Assembly (NCBI RefSeq): GCF_001649575.2
Contig: NC_051434.1
Coordinates: forward strand, 15,430,239-15,494,238
DNA: 64,000 nucleotides
Direction: 5' to 3'
Source of the DNA: Kryptolebias marmoratus
Taxonomy: Eukaryota > Chordata > Actinopteri > Cyprinodontiformes > Rivulidae
A program made the translations under genes and the position numbers. The notes below the pieces were generated by a model. That model was not told the DNA's origin and ran no database searches. It saw only the letters and a program-made list of their open reading frames with translations. The first letter of the stretch is position 1, and the number at the start of each line of letters is the position of its first letter. Shown here one piece after another: positions 1-14,600 of the stretch.

Positions 1-1720
1 TAGTGACAGCTGGTCACAGATGTAATTTATCATCTCTCTGAGAAAGAATCGGAAAGGCAACTGATGCTCTTCTACAAACATATCAGGGCATCAAACACAT
101 GTTGGTTTACAGGATCATCAAGGAGTTAAAAAAAAAAATTACTAACAAATGACAAGACTTTTAATTATTATTTATTTATTCATCTGTTTATTTATTTTTT
201 TCATCTACAGTCCAAGGGCCTTCAGACTTTGCATACTGCAAAAAAATAGAACTGCATATAGAAGTGAAATACTAGACAAGCTTTGCAGCATGTGAGTGCT
301 TGTGTGGCAAAATCAAGCTTGCTTTAATTATATGGCATAGCTTTTTGCCATACCTCATACAAAAAAAATGAAAATCAAGGACCAGAAATATACCTAACAT
401 GGTACATTAGTTTGTCATTCCATCTATACCTTGAAAGGTTTAAACATGGTACCTAGAAAAATGATATTTTTTTTCCTTTTCTTTTTTTTCATCTGAACAG
501 GTCCATTTTTCAACCTAAAGAACAAAAAATGTACTCCATAAGGTAATCCAGTGTACCTTTTTAGGTACATTCTTGTACCTTTATTTCTTACTGTGCACTT
601 ATTGTCTCCCTTTGCTGCAGTTGTCTGTGATCACTGAAACTGCAGCTCATTTGAATCGAACAGGCAGGTCTTTAAGCTTCTGCGTGTTATTCTGAACCAA
701 CCATCCATGATTTGATGTAACATGTTTAAATAGTATTTTCCTCTGCTTCTTTTTTTTTTGTCACGGTTGTTAGCAAAATGCAGTTAATTAAAATGTGTGT
801 CCACTTTCTAATGGGAGCAGTGATCACCTGTGACTGACGTATTCTTCATCTGGTACCTTGTATATGTTGCGGCTGTCTGTACCACATTGTCACAGTATGT
901 ACTGTTACACCCCTAGGAAACCACTGAGCCACGAGATTTTATTTTTATGTATTTTATGAGACTGTGGGGTTTGCTTTTGCCATAACAAAGAAGGTGACCA
1001 TGCCAACCTTCAATTCCTAGATAGAAGATTGAAGAACTGTGACGCACAATGAATGAAACGTATAAGGAATTAATATGTACATTTGGAAGTAAAATGGATA
1101 TTGTTGTATTATTTAAATATTTGTCATTGACAAGTGGAATTAGGGAGTTCATTCAGGAAATCTGTGCCGTGTTATCATTATTATCAGTCTTTGTCTTCAA
1201 CATTTTCTTAATCCATGACTACTTTGATTGCTCAACCCCCCTCCTTCTGTCTCTCTCTCTAGCTGTATGTTGGTTTATTTTGTGGTTGCTTTGGATTTAT
1301 AAAAAATAAATTAAATGAGTAAAAATTTAATTATACTCATCCAGAGCACCAAGTGCTTTTTGTGTGAAAATAAAATAAAAATCAATTAAAATAATACCCT
1401 TTTTTTAATGCTTCATGTTGAGGCTTAAAAACTGTTGCTATAGTTACTTATAGGTTAATGCAGACCTAAATATAGATTCAAGCTTCACTGGCAATTAGTG
1501 GGCTTCTGATGCCACAACTAGAGTGTTTTTCCACCTTCTATATTTTAAGGTGCAAAATTAGAAACACCTTTTTTCTTTGTTTTCCCCACTGCATTCCACA
1601 AAGTAAATGTTACACTTTAACCCTGGAGACCAATCAAGATGCTAAAACAGGCCGATAACAATAACGTTATGGTAATTATTAGGATTGATTTAAAATAAAT
1701 ACAGAAGGTTTTTAACTTAC
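1..1720 (-). other. Intron after the linker exon (partial)
   Basis: This is AT-rich intron beginning with the GTAAGT donor at 1720-1715. I saw no sushi-like exon. The first bases of the intron stay open on the coding frame to a stop at 1617 and would encode a hydrophobic tail if the intron were retained. Part of the region (390-605) is a degenerate repeat. Confidence 0.7.
390..605. repeat. Degenerate GGTACA/TGTACC-rich interspersed repeat
   Basis: GGTACM and KTACCTT motifs recur in both orientations, for example the stretch ending GTACCTTTTTAGGTACATTC, followed by CTTACTGTGCA. This resembles a repeat common in fish genomes whose body alternates these motifs. Both ends are unclear and no target duplication was found. 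Confidence 0.45.
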
Positions 1721-1798
1721 ACACTGATAACTTGTGGTGGTTGTCTTTGCTTGGCAGCATCTTTACACCTCGAGATTTGAGTTCAGTCATCTTCTTCA
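1721..1798 (-). CDS. csmd3: csmd3-like exon: short basic linker after the CUB domain
   Basis: This exon is 78 nt in phase 1-1, with acceptor TTTTCTCTACAG and donor GTAAGT. After the split first codon (G plus TG, Val) it encodes 25 residues beginning KKMTELKSRGVKMLPSKDNH and ending HKLSV, followed by one base of the next codon. CSMD proteins carry the same Lys-rich ELKSRGVK--PSKD linker between a CUB domain and the next sushi domain, so this is a real small exon although it has no domain of its own. Because it is symmetric, skipping it would shorten the linker in frame. Frame, motif and splice sites all agree. The next coding exon, which should carry the following sushi domain, was not found in 1-1720. 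Confidence 0.9.
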
Positions 1799-2944
1799 CT
1801 GTAGAGAAAACACAGCACAGACAGATGAAAACGAGAGCAGAAAGTGTGATAATGGCACCAACTAAATCAACTAGTGGCTTAAAGTCTGCAGGACAAAATG
1901 TTCACGCTGTAAGATAACCCAGTTGCCACAGAGTTGCATCAATTTGGCAAAACAGTTTATTCAAGTTCAAGTTAAATGTTTCACCATTACATTAATAATG
2001 CTATTTATTTACTTAAAGGGACGTCCAATATTTCTGTCAATTGGTTGATTTATTTCTTTTTTTGTTTGATTTTGTTTTGTTTATTTTCAATAAAAAAGTC
2101 ATGCTGTCTACAGTGAGGATTATAGTTTGTCAATCTACAATGTCCTTACATTGGAGAGTGAATAGTTTTGATCATAACCTCATTGTTCAGAAAATTGAAT
2201 TTTAAAAATCAGCAAGAGCAGATGAGGAACAAATAACTTTTTTTCTTTAATAACACAAAAGATAGGCTTTATGTAATAAAGCTGGGGGATAATAGCAAGA
2301 AAATAAAAGATAAGAAAAAAAGGCTTAAATTCATCTTTTATTCATCTTTTTTTAAAAAAAGAATACCCTGAGCAATATCAAAGATCCTATTTAATTATTT
2401 TGACTGTGACAATGGATGCTAACTTGTTTTTGAAATGTCTTTTCATCCTTTGCTCGGTTTCAGCTGACTTTTTAATTCAAAGCTAATCTCAGCCATGTGT
2501 CAAAAAGTCTGCTTATGATGTGACTGGTAAAAGAAAAATGGCAATTAAGAAGTTTCTTTTAGATCTAACTACATAAAACAAAAAAAGGGAATTAGTTTTT
2601 TTTTTTTTTTGGTGGGAGCACTGAGCTTTCGGAATCAGGTTTTGACGTAACATGGCTGCTTCTTGGACCATATAAAATGAAATAAACCAAGCAGAAAAAA
2701 ATAAGATTCATACACATTATTCTACATTTTTAATGGTGCAACAACTTGCTGTGAAATCATGTGAACTGTCATAATAAGAAGGTCTCATCCGGACAGAGCA
2801 AACTTGCTTCGAGTATTAAGACTAGTCATCAAATCTGCATGAATAGATTTACATTCACAGCTTTCTTTTAAAAATGGAAGCAAAACACAAACAAACTTAA
2901 CCAAACAAAAATGTGAACATACTGCACATATACACTGGGCTGTT

Positions 2945-2972
2945 AATATATATATATATATATATATATATG
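2945..2972. repeat. (TA)n microsatellite
   Basis: An uninterrupted TA dinucleotide run of about 14 units. It creates part of a spurious open frame on the minus strand. Confidence 0.95.
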
Positions 2973-3039
2973 TCAATACAAAAATGACCAACGACAGCAA
3001 AGTGCATGCAATACAATAAACCACATTAAAAAACCCATG

Positions 3040-3085
3040 CTTTTTTTGTTTGCTTGTTTGTTTGTTTTGTTTGTTTTTTTGTTCT
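3040..3085. repeat. TTTG-rich simple repeat
   Basis: Imperfect TTTG units (TTTGTTTGCTTGTTTGTTTG and onward) form a low-complexity tract. Confidence 0.85.
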
Positions 3086-3927
3086 TTTACCAAATATCTA
3101 GCTTGTAAAAGGTTGTACAAGGTTTGCTGTGGCATAATCATACTTGCTTTTCCTGGTACCTTGCTGGGAATTAAAGCACAACTTGTTTTTGTTTTTTTTG
3201 CAGAAGCAGTGCAGACTGGCATGTGGCAATCAAAAAGCCAACAGATGACAAAGTAATTTCACTGTTACAAAGACTTTCTTAAAACTTCATTTTCAACAAA
3301 CAAAGAAAAACAATATAATTTTTTTGTAGGGGTGCATTGATTTATTTGTGTGTTTGTTTTTGTTTTTATGGAACAAAATCAAAAAAAGAAAGTTCACATG
3401 GACAAGGTCTTGGTCTTTTGCTTCAGTCTGATCTTCTAAATATAATTATCTAATACTGAACTTAAAGATTTTCTGTGTTAAATCCTATCCTTTAAGCATT
3501 CTTCATCCATTTTTTTTCCTAATTCTCTTTATACACTCTCTCTCTTCCCATTTCCTTGCCCATGGATGGCTGGAGGTAAGATCCTTAGAGATGACCATTT
3601 TAGTCGACAAACTAATCCTTTTTTCCCAGCTCATCCCCTCTCAGAGGTGACCCCTGAACCACTGAGAGTTATGGGGGGAAAAATGGATGCGTGTTACAAA
3701 GAGGATTTGTGTGTATGTGTGTGTGAATGTGTGTGTCTCTGAATATAAGTAAAAGACAAAAAAGTAAAGGCACTCCGAAAGTGCAAACCTGTACCAAGAC
3801 CCGTTATCATTGTGATGTTAAAATGGAACTGACCAATGATGAAATTATCATCATGTGATGCCAACACTGTATGTTGAGAAATTCTGAGAGCCCAAACTCC
3901 CACCTAGGCCATAGGGGCAAAAGAAAA

Positions 3928-4078
3928 AAAAGTTAGGAGGTGGATTGTGATCCCGATCACCACCAAAACTTAATAATTTGTTCTTTCTGACAACCTCAAC
4001 ATTTCCTGAAGATTTCATCAATATCTGTTTATTCCATTTTGGGTAATCGAGTAGACAAACAAACAAATAAGCAAACAA
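3928..4078 (+). repeat. Teleost dispersed repeat ending in an ACAAACA tail
   Basis: The order of motifs is GATCCCGATCACCACCAAAA, then CATTTCCTGAAGATTTCATC, then GGGTAATCGAGTAGACAAAC. The same order (C-ACATTCCTTGAAAATTTCATCAA, then AATCTTGCTAATAGA, then AGACAGA) appears at 30430-30570. I recognise it as a common fish repeat but cannot name the family with certainty. Confidence 0.6.
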
Positions 4079-5078
4079 AAAAGGTACTGAAAACCTGTAG
4101 CTTTTTGGCAGATGGTTAAAAAAAAGAAAGAAAAATCTGCCATTTTAGTGAACAATCTCAACGTTTTTGGTAGAATGTGGTTTTTTCTTATCATTTCAAA
4201 GCCCACATATTATCAAAATATGGGTATTTTGGACGCATAGGCGCCACATAAACACAATTAGCATAACCAGATCTGCTTTTTCAATAAGATTTAGGAGTTG
4301 TCCTATAAGGATAGAATACTAAGTAGGAGCAGTTATCCACCCCCAAATCATAGCATGATGAAATACAGATGCATTTTCCCTACTTTGTGGTAGTTTGCAT
4401 AATATCTCACTGGAATATTATGGAAACTTCCATTAAGCATAACTATGTAGCAAAGGTTAGATTATTCTGCTTTTTCTCCATAGTTGCATTAGCTGACTGT
4501 CATTAAATGGGAGCGGACCTGTTTTGTTTTTATGTTTTCTTTGTTTTTTCTTTTTTCTTTCTTTTTTTCTCAAAATAAATGATTATATGCAAAGTCCTGA
4601 AAAGAATTGAGCCTACTGATTTTTGTAAAATAAAATAAAAATAGTCAAAATTTATCAGTTTTTGGGATGAGGAACAAGGTCTAAAAATCCTAACCCTGTT
4701 CGGCACAAAGAGAGACACACAGTTACCTAAATGTTACTAGGTTCATCTGGTCAAATTTGCATCTAAAGAGATTCGTTTTAAAGCACAAGAAAACCATGCA
4801 GATGTAACAAACATGTTTAACTGCATCCACAACAACAACAAAAAACCCAATACAAACAGTACATGTGTTATTGGGTCTTATGTGTCATAACTGTGTTTCA
4901 CTACTATTTACACTAAATGCTATCCTTACATGTGAGTGCTACATATTGTTTTAAGATTGTAACCCTAATTTAATGTTGTAATCTTCATTTCTATACCACA
5001 TATCAGTATAATAGTTCTACAACCTTACTGTAGCACAAAATGAAATAGCCAACAGTTAGACTCAGTGGTCAATACCCC

Positions 5079-5632
<554 letters not shown>

Positions 5633-8600
5633 TTAATATAGATTTTAACTTGCAGGCTACATGTGATAGCAACATTTTTTTAAACCCATGAAATAGTAAA
5701 AGTGTATAAAAATTGGTTAGAGATTTGCTGATAATAAATATTAGAACACAATCTTGGTCTTTTTACTACTAAATGAAAATAGCTTTCGTCATACTTCTGT
5801 TTTGCGGCAATTGGCAATTATATCATCCCTCATGTTTCCCATAAAATCAAGCCCAAATGTACCCAGTATATTCTAGTGAGTGGCAGTAAGTGACTGTCTT
5901 ATTTATTTAGTGTGATTATACTAATGTTTCAAAGCAAAAGTGGTCATGATTTAGAAATGTTACCATGCTACTCATATAAGATCCAATAAAGTGAAGATCT
6001 GGCACTTAAGGAGAGCTGTAATGTTAACAGCACTTAGCCAGTCTGCAAGCTCAAGGAAAAAAAAGAGGAAGTTAACAAAAAAACTGACATTTGTAGAAAA
6101 AACAGTTTTATTTGACTGTGTTAGAAAAGCAACGGTGAATTATGCATCACAAACATTTAAAAGTGCCTTCTGATTTGTATTCTAATGAGGGCCACTGCTT
6201 ACTAAGCACTTCTTCAGCTGTTAAAGCCAAAATCATTTGGGTACACAAGAAGTTGTATCTAAATACACACTAAACCAAGTGTGCAAGCACACACAAGCAC
6301 ACATTTGATATTAGCGGAACATCACAGAGGAAAAAAACATTTAAACAAGATTATCCATGAATAGCAAATTCTTCAGCTGCTAATTCAATTTCCCTAATTT
6401 TATCTACCTTTTGTATCTGTCCCTATCTGTTTAGAGTTGATACTTTAAGGTACTTTATAATTTCAAGTAAAAAAAACAACATTTTTTGCAACTTATTATT
6501 GGAATAACTTAGAATATATGAAATATAAGTATTTGTTTGCAAAGTGATTGCTTTATATTATGTGCAAGAAGCGTCTTATAAACAGAACAAAAGATATCTC
6601 GCTGAAAACAGCCCTTGCAGGGAGGTAGGGCTTTTCAGATTACCTGAAACCTTTGCGGAGCGGCGGCACTTAACATTTCTGAATGATCAAAAATTCCCTG
6701 CATTTTATGTTGACCTTTCTGAATGAAGTTTCTTAGATTTTCTCCACTATAGCTCATAAAATCTTAACTTCAAGTTGTATGGCAGGAATAGCTGGGTTTG
6801 TGAACACAACATTCAAATTTATTATTTTCATGCAGCTTGAATCAGCTGAGAAGCCACAGCATGCACTGCGAGCTGCAGCGACTGAGCTCCCAAACAAACG
6901 TGGAGCAAGTGCTTCATTAGGAACAAGAAAGGATTGAAATGAAGCAATAAAATGTTCATCCCTGGATTGTTTTGCACTGGTTCAAAAAGAAAGACAAGAA
7001 ATAAATGCCAACAAAACATAGAATGGTGTAGCATTAGGCAACTTTGTATCAACACAGCTAAAAGCAATATTAATAAAACCTAAATGCTCCCAGCATTTAT
7101 AAATGCTATTGAATAAAAATAGAAACAAAATAGCTTTAGTTGGTCTGAAGCTTCATAAGGTCAGACTAAAATCTTTTGCCATGTGTTTGAAAATAAACTG
7201 ATCAGCTAACAAGATATTTTATCATTAGTAGATATAAGTATAAATAGATAGCAAAGATAAAGTAAAGTGGTTTATTTAAAATAGGGTAGAAATGTAAAGC
7301 CATGCTATAGTACTATAGACATTGATTTACAAAAAAAACAACAAACAAACAAAAAATCAGTCTGCTTTCCTCAAGGAATGCTACATCCTTTAGGAAAAGT
7401 TAAAAGAAAATGCATGTTGTGGCTCATTTTTTTAACCTTTGTGCATTTTGAAGATCAATACAAGAATGAAAGCGCCAAATCACGTCTCTCAGACCAGACC
7501 TGGGTCCTAAAACATCCAGGATGCCATTCCTCAATGATAACCATGGAGCAGTACAAGTAAATACTGACTTTGATTCCCAAGGTAAACACTAATTAAACAA
7601 GAAATTATACGCTAAGTAAATAATAAATACATGTGAGAAGAGGAAACTTCTACAAAAAATGTTGCAACCTGATGTCACACTTGTTTGTTTGTTTGTTTTT
7701 TCCTTCAGTAAAGGTACTATTGTTTTGCTCACAGTCCTAAACTTTAAAGTGAAACTCAACTTCAGAGGAAAAAAAAAAAAAAGTACTTTGAGTAGGTCAA
7801 AGGAGGTCTCCTGAAGGGTAATGTGGCTACTTCTACAGGTTCTTTTCTCCTCACTCTCTCAGTCTGGTTGGCCATATTAGATTTAATGCCGAAATTGTCT
7901 TGAGAGTGTAGAACTAAATAAGTTTCCATTTCCAGGTCCCAAAGCTCTTCAGTCTGGGTTTGACTTTTGATGTCTGAGAAAATTTCCTTTTGGCTCTACA
8001 AGGTGATGGAGGCAGCTGGTGGGTTGTGTGATCCACTTGAGGACCAGGCATTGAACTGGTGCCCAGAGATAACACAACCAAACAGGAAGTTATCACGCAA
8101 ACTTTTTGTGCGTTGTAGCTCATTTGTTCTCAGAAAAAAAAATCTGGTTACCTTTGCATACGATATTAAAGGTGTTGTTACTACTATGACTGATGGTTTT
8201 GGCAAACACGACAGTTAAATCCAATTACAGCAAGCTAGCACATTGATGGACTTGTTAAACTTCTAAATCTGTTCAGGGTTTAGAACAAAGGTCATCATCA
8301 TCAGGCAAACATCTTCGACGTTAGAGGTCTATTTTCTGTTTCAGATTCATTGTTTCATCACTTTCATTTTGGGGGGCAAGAGGTCAAATTAATCTATGCA
8401 TAATCAGCAACAGGCAGAGTTTAACTGTCAGAGGTCACCAACTGCATATTAGGATCAAAGTCTTAAAATAACTTTTTAGAGCGTGATTTATTTGCCATCT
8501 GATGAATACTCATGAATTCTTGTGGGTGTTTTGCATGTGTTTGATAAAGAAAGGGCCAGACTCTCAGTGAAGAACGTTCCCATTAATTGCACTCTCTTAG

Positions 8601-11600
8601 GAAGATCAATCAGAGTTCTGCTCAGTATGCATGTCCTGGTGTGTACAGCAGACCGAGGGTCACAGTGACTTTAAAGCCAAAACTTTCCCCATTTTAATGA
8701 GGTTATGTGAATTATTGCACATGCCAGCTTATCCAGATGGACATGTAAACACACACATACAAACCACCAACAAGAACCATTATAGTTCCAAATGTGCAGC
8801 TACTAATAAACCCTCATCTTCCTGTTACTCTCCCTGCCATTGCAAACGTAAACCTTTACACATTCAGAACGTTGCATCTTTATGAGGTAAAAGTAATCAG
8901 TGTTGAAGACCCTTAAGTCCAGAATGGTTGTATTAAAGCTCTGACAATGGAGCAGCAGATGTGACCTTCATGTGCAACTGAGACCAGGCAATTTCCAGGG
9001 GTTTAAATAAACTACTCCTGTGCCAAACACCACAAGACCCTAAAGAAGTTCACTCCCCACCCTCTCCAAACAACTACCACCCAGAATTAAGAGCCAGCCT
9101 ACTCTTTCACAAGAGGTCATGGTCAAAATATAACAAGAGGCCTTGAGCGTTGTTATGTCTCATGGGTTACCCTGAAATGAAGTGTAATGGTGAAAAAAGG
9201 CATTGCAGAAGAGGATGAAGCCTCCTCCAAGCCAGTAAAGTAGCAGACCCATCAGAGCCAACATGTCTACCCTGACCATAGACTCCCTGGTTCATCAGAG
9301 CCAATCTGTCTCATCTTCCGCCTCTCTCACTCTTCATGTGTTATTCATGAGCAGACCTCTGGCCCCATCAGATAACGGTGTTAAATCTTCTGAGAGACTT
9401 CTTTTTTCCTCTTCCCACTAAACATATTCTGCCCTCACGGAACATATAATATAGACACTGATTGAAAGATATTTCCTTTTGGGAAGAACAACCTTTTGGG
9501 AAGAGCAGCTTTCATCTTTGCTTCATTTCCTGTATTCTATTTTGTTCAAAACTTTCAATAATTTTTTATCGCTTTCTTAAGGCTTTCTGCAAATTCACTT
9601 GTGCTTAAGCCACTTTATCAGTGGAAAAGCAATGGAATTATTACCCACCACGAGCCTTAGAATAGCCCCATGGTTAAAACTGCTGATTATTCAAACATCT
9701 TGAAGTACATAAATTTTCAAACACGTGTTTTTTTTATTACTATTTTCCTTCCTCAAATATTTTTGAAGACAGCAACTTGTGGGTGACAGTGCTTTATTAA
9801 ACCCTTCAATCATAATAGAACAAATAGTGAAATGGGCAAATTATTAAAAAAAAAATACAGGCTCCTCTGCCAATTTAATTTTAATAATTTAAGTTATGGA
9901 AATACATAGTCAGGGGAGGAACAGGTTCAGCAAACTCAGCCAGAATTTACAGAAACTATTAACTCAGCTATTTTCTGTGGTCAAGTTAGACAGCAAAAAT
10001 GACAACCTACAGTTTGAAAAAGGATATTAAAATATAATATTGTTTAACTCTTGGAATTAAATGCATATATGTAAACTTAGATGGGCAATTAATAGAACTA
10101 ATTAAATGCTGGGACTGCTTAATTAATTGTACTTCAAATCTATGGCTGCACATCATTGATTAAGTGTAATGACAGAATTTACTATAGGGTAACAATAAGT
10201 CATAAGTAGTTTAATGTATGCCTTCCATTGTATCTGCATTTGTTTTCCATAAATTTTCCATCTTTCCATTTCAAAGGATCACATAAAACATTTTTAAACA
10301 AGCTACTAAGCAGTTATTTCAGCCAAAATCAGAAAACAAAGACCAAACAAAAATGAGCAGTAACAAACAGGGTTAAAATAAAGGAAATTTGTTCAATGCA
10401 GACAAATAGAAAAGTACAACTTGTTCCAGAATTGATTCCAGCATTAGTGTGATTTATTAGTTTTGTTAAAAATGCCAAGGTAGATGTAGACAAAGTCGCA
10501 AACAGCTATTGAATGGACTGTGTTCTTGAAGGATCACACAGAGCTTAATAGCTTTGATCACTGAATGTTTGAGCAAAATTTTCCATACGGGATAACAAAT
10601 TACTTGTTTGACTAGGATAACTCAGAGGGATACACTCATTGTGGAACTAGTGGCTATTTGCTGAGTGTCTTCCTTTTTGATTAATCTTTGTGAAAGCCAG
10701 CATACAGAAAGCACACTTCACTATTATCACAGAGAGACGTAAACACACACATCCAACACAACAATCTTGTGACAGCACTCAAAACAATGTGTGAACCTCT
10801 TGTCTGCAGGCAGTACTGGATCTGTAGTTAACAAAAGGAAAAAGAAATGAGTTTCCAAGGTCATTCTTAAAAGCAGCAGTGATAAGTGAGCACTCCCTGT
10901 AAATCTATCAAATCCAACAATAAACCAACTTCAATAATATCCTAGAGCTGATTACTGGGACATTATCTTATGCTTCAGGAAGCTTGAGATATAAAGAGAC
11001 AAAAAGGGAAGGCAAAGAGACTATCACAGCATGGCAAGGACAGACCACTAATACAGACAGGAGGAAAACTGACAGAAGACGAAACAAATAGCTATGAAAA
11101 CTAAGTGGGTTTCAAGCAGTTAATATGAGGAATTTAAAAAAAAGAAAATAAAAAACACCCTCCACCTGCCATTAAACCTCACTGAATGAGTTTGACAGCA
11201 GTAATTCTAATCTTCAGCCAGTCATGCTCTGTGAAGTGAACAAAACAAGATGTGAAAACAACAAGGTGAAATTTAACAAAATGGGATTTTTTTTTTTACT
11301 GTTTTGATGTTATTAATAACTGCATAGTAACAGTCAGATGATATGGCAGTTCATGTTGAATATTTTTGCCATCTTGCAAATGTAATCTCTCTTACTATGC
11401 CGTTTTCCTCACTCTGTTGCTGGTTTACTGTAGTTGTTGAGTTTTTCAAAGTGAGTCTCAGATGATGCAGCATATGAAGAGACAGGTGAAACAATGCTAA
11501 TGATATTGAACCAGGCATCACCATCACACACCCCAAACACAGACAGCCTGTTGTATTCCCCTGACACCTCCTGAAATAACTACACTGGTATGTTAGGATG

Positions 11601-14600
11601 AAAGCATCTACAGCTTTTGTATGCAACTCAGTATTTATTTATTTTTGCATGCATTTAAATGGAATAAATGTTCACACACACTCACACAATACAGAAATTA
11701 TGTGTCCCTGTGGGTTTTATCAGATGGTTTGAGCCCTGTGGTATAATCATGCAAGCACACAGTTGGTGCTTGTTAACTTTCCCCTTCAATCAAATTGTCC
11801 TTGACTTCAGACCGTCCCATCCAATTAAGACACCTTTTAATTGAGACAGCATTGAGCCATTCTGTTTGCTCTGGGCTCACAGTTTCTATTTTGGGCACTT
11901 CATTCCTGCAAGTTATTTTTTCTCATCCCACTCATCATCTCCACCTACTTTTCACATCTTAGGGCACTTCTTTACAGAATGCTGCCAGTCTGTAAGTATC
12001 AACAGACTTTCTCAATACATGTTGGGTTATCTGGCCTGATCATTGATGGTTTAACTCTGCAAACAGTTTAGTCCCCTATTGGTGTTTTAGTGAGCTGCCT
12101 AGGCTCTGAGTGCCTTACTTCATGTTATGTCAATAACTGCATGTCGTTTTTTTATCATCACTGAAATCTCAGTTTGTCTCAGGCGTGGCATTCTTCTGTG
12201 TGAATTAGGGTGGTGCATGTATTTTCAAGTAGCACCTTGGCTCAAAAATCAGCTAAGGCCAGTACCAAGCTGTGCCACATCATCAGCAGGGATGCAAACC
12301 TGTAGTGACAAAGGGCAACCTGTCCACAGGCTGGTTGCTTCTCTATTATCTCTGTCATTTTTTCATGTTAGGGAAAAATTTAAACTCAATACTAAAAAGA
12401 AGACAAAACAGAAAGCCAGCATTTTTCTCCTCATTTCCTGCTATTTTGGAGCTTTACTGTCAGCTATGATTTGAAGAGCTTATCAAAATGTCTATTTTTG
12501 TTTGGCTGCCAATTAAAAGTATGATGCAACATGTTACTATAGCTGTTCATATAAATGCTTTCAATCTTAAATGGCCAAATAAAATTCTCATTCTAAAAAA
12601 CCTTTTTTTTATGTTTACAATTCAGTTTTGGGAGTGACCTAAGAAGTAGTCTACCATCCAGCAGCAGCAACACCTTTTACACTCTACTGTTGCAAAAATT
12701 CAGGCTGAGTTTTAGGTTTTGATGCCTAACTTTCAGAGACTAAGTCCTTGTCGATCACTGGTGTCAGATGGAATAAAACTACTGAAAAGCTTTGACTACA
12801 CTTAGAATAATATAACATGTTGTCAACTCTACTAACTTCACCCGTTTCTTCTTCACACTACTTTGGACACACACTGACAGAAGACTGTTTCTGTGCAATG
12901 AACTCTAAATGAAAATAAGTGATCAAACCTGTTTCTGCCATTGTTATCTATGCAAATTTTAACAACAACAAAAAACAAAATCTTACATTAACATACAAAT
13001 AATACATTTGTTATTCAGACAAGCTTTTATATGTGATGTGGGGATGAAGGAAAATGTCAGTGCACCATTTAATATAAGACGATAAAATAAGTAAAGATAA
13101 ATAAATAACAAAGATAAAATGAAGCCCACTCTTTTGCACTTGTTAAAAAACTCAGCAGTGGCAGGTCCACGTCATCGGCAAAGCAAACCGAACGCAAATA
13201 GGAAAGCCACTTTCATTAAATAATTAAGACATGCATCATTTTTTTCATTATTTTTGAGGTTCATGTGGCCATTAAATGTATGCATGATTTAATGGCAGCC
13301 CATTAGCAAGTGCAACTTACTGGCATTCATAAAACTAAATGGCATGTAAACCTGTGTGGCTATGCAATCTGCTCATGTTCGCTTTTTATAATGAAGGCAC
13401 TGAATACTGCAGAGTCAGAGTGCTGGCGTTAAAATGTTAAGCCCCAAGGCTCCCACGTTTTAAAGGGTAGTGCAGTGTGTACACATAAAACCAGATATAA
13501 AGTATAAAGAAAAAAACAATTAATTTAAGTTAGGAATTGTTTTAAGTGGTGAGAGCTGTTAAAGTCAACTGGTGTTTATTATGATAAGCTGATGGTGAGA
13601 AGTTGAGAGCTTATGTTACCTTTTTAAATTTCCTTTCCCTACTCGTTTAATTTTTAGTTACCTTTTTCTGAAAAAAAAACAAAAAAACTCAGAAGAAACA
13701 TGCTGACCTTTAGAAACAAAGGAGAATGGCTGTTAGGGAACAGAAAAGAAAGGATAGTGGTAGTATTTACCAAATCACAGTGTTGGAAAAACCTCTTCAG
13801 CAGTTAAAAGTTTGAACACATCCTTTAATTTAAAATGAATGTGTGCATAATGCAAAATTTGGATTCATTAGTTACTAACCTTCAGTTTTATTCTTAATCA
13901 CTAACTCCAATATACAACTGCAAATGCAGCTTCTAAATTTCCTTAAATCGTCTCATCTTTTCCTGATAGTCACCATTGATTGCTCACCTAATTCCCACTG
14001 AGCTATGTATTCTGGCAGCGTTTCACACAGACTCAGAAGAACTCAGAACAGATAAAGAGATAAAAACCAAGTTGCACAAACAGAAACAAGATGTCAATAC
14101 CAAGACAGACTAATTGTAATTTTTGTCAAATCCAAACTTTGTGTGTGCAACCTGTTCCAAAAAGCCATATGTACCCCTGCAAAACCAGAATAGAGCAACT
14201 GAAGATATGAATATGCAGACGAGCTGCATAAGTGCGATGCAAGAGATAATTCTCATAACCACATATCCAAACCATCTGTTCATGCAGCATTTGTTATTTC
14301 TTTAATTGATACAAAGCACAGAAAGATCTCCCCGAAATTAAAACGGACTAATATTTTGTATGTCATCACTGAAAATGTAATCCTGTGTAAATTGTGAGGC
14401 TTATCTGTACATCTGATCTGAGTTTGATTTAACTTGACAGTTACATTATAGATTTTTTCCAAAGAGGTCTGATCCAGAAATTTCTAGGAGGAAGTTATTA
14501 TAAAAGCTGGAAATTGTCAAAATTATGATCTTTTTCAATATACCAAATTAGCTGGAACTTTTATCTTCTGTTTTTGTTTTGTTTTGTTTGTACTTAGTTT

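Noticed and set aside
2785..3222. 145-codon minus-strand open frame
   Set aside because: It crosses a TA microsatellite and a TTTG tract, which keep the frame open by chance. It shows no CUB or sushi motif.
12127..12474. 115-codon plus-strand open frame
   Set aside because: It has a low-complexity Lys-rich end and no domain or regulatory context.
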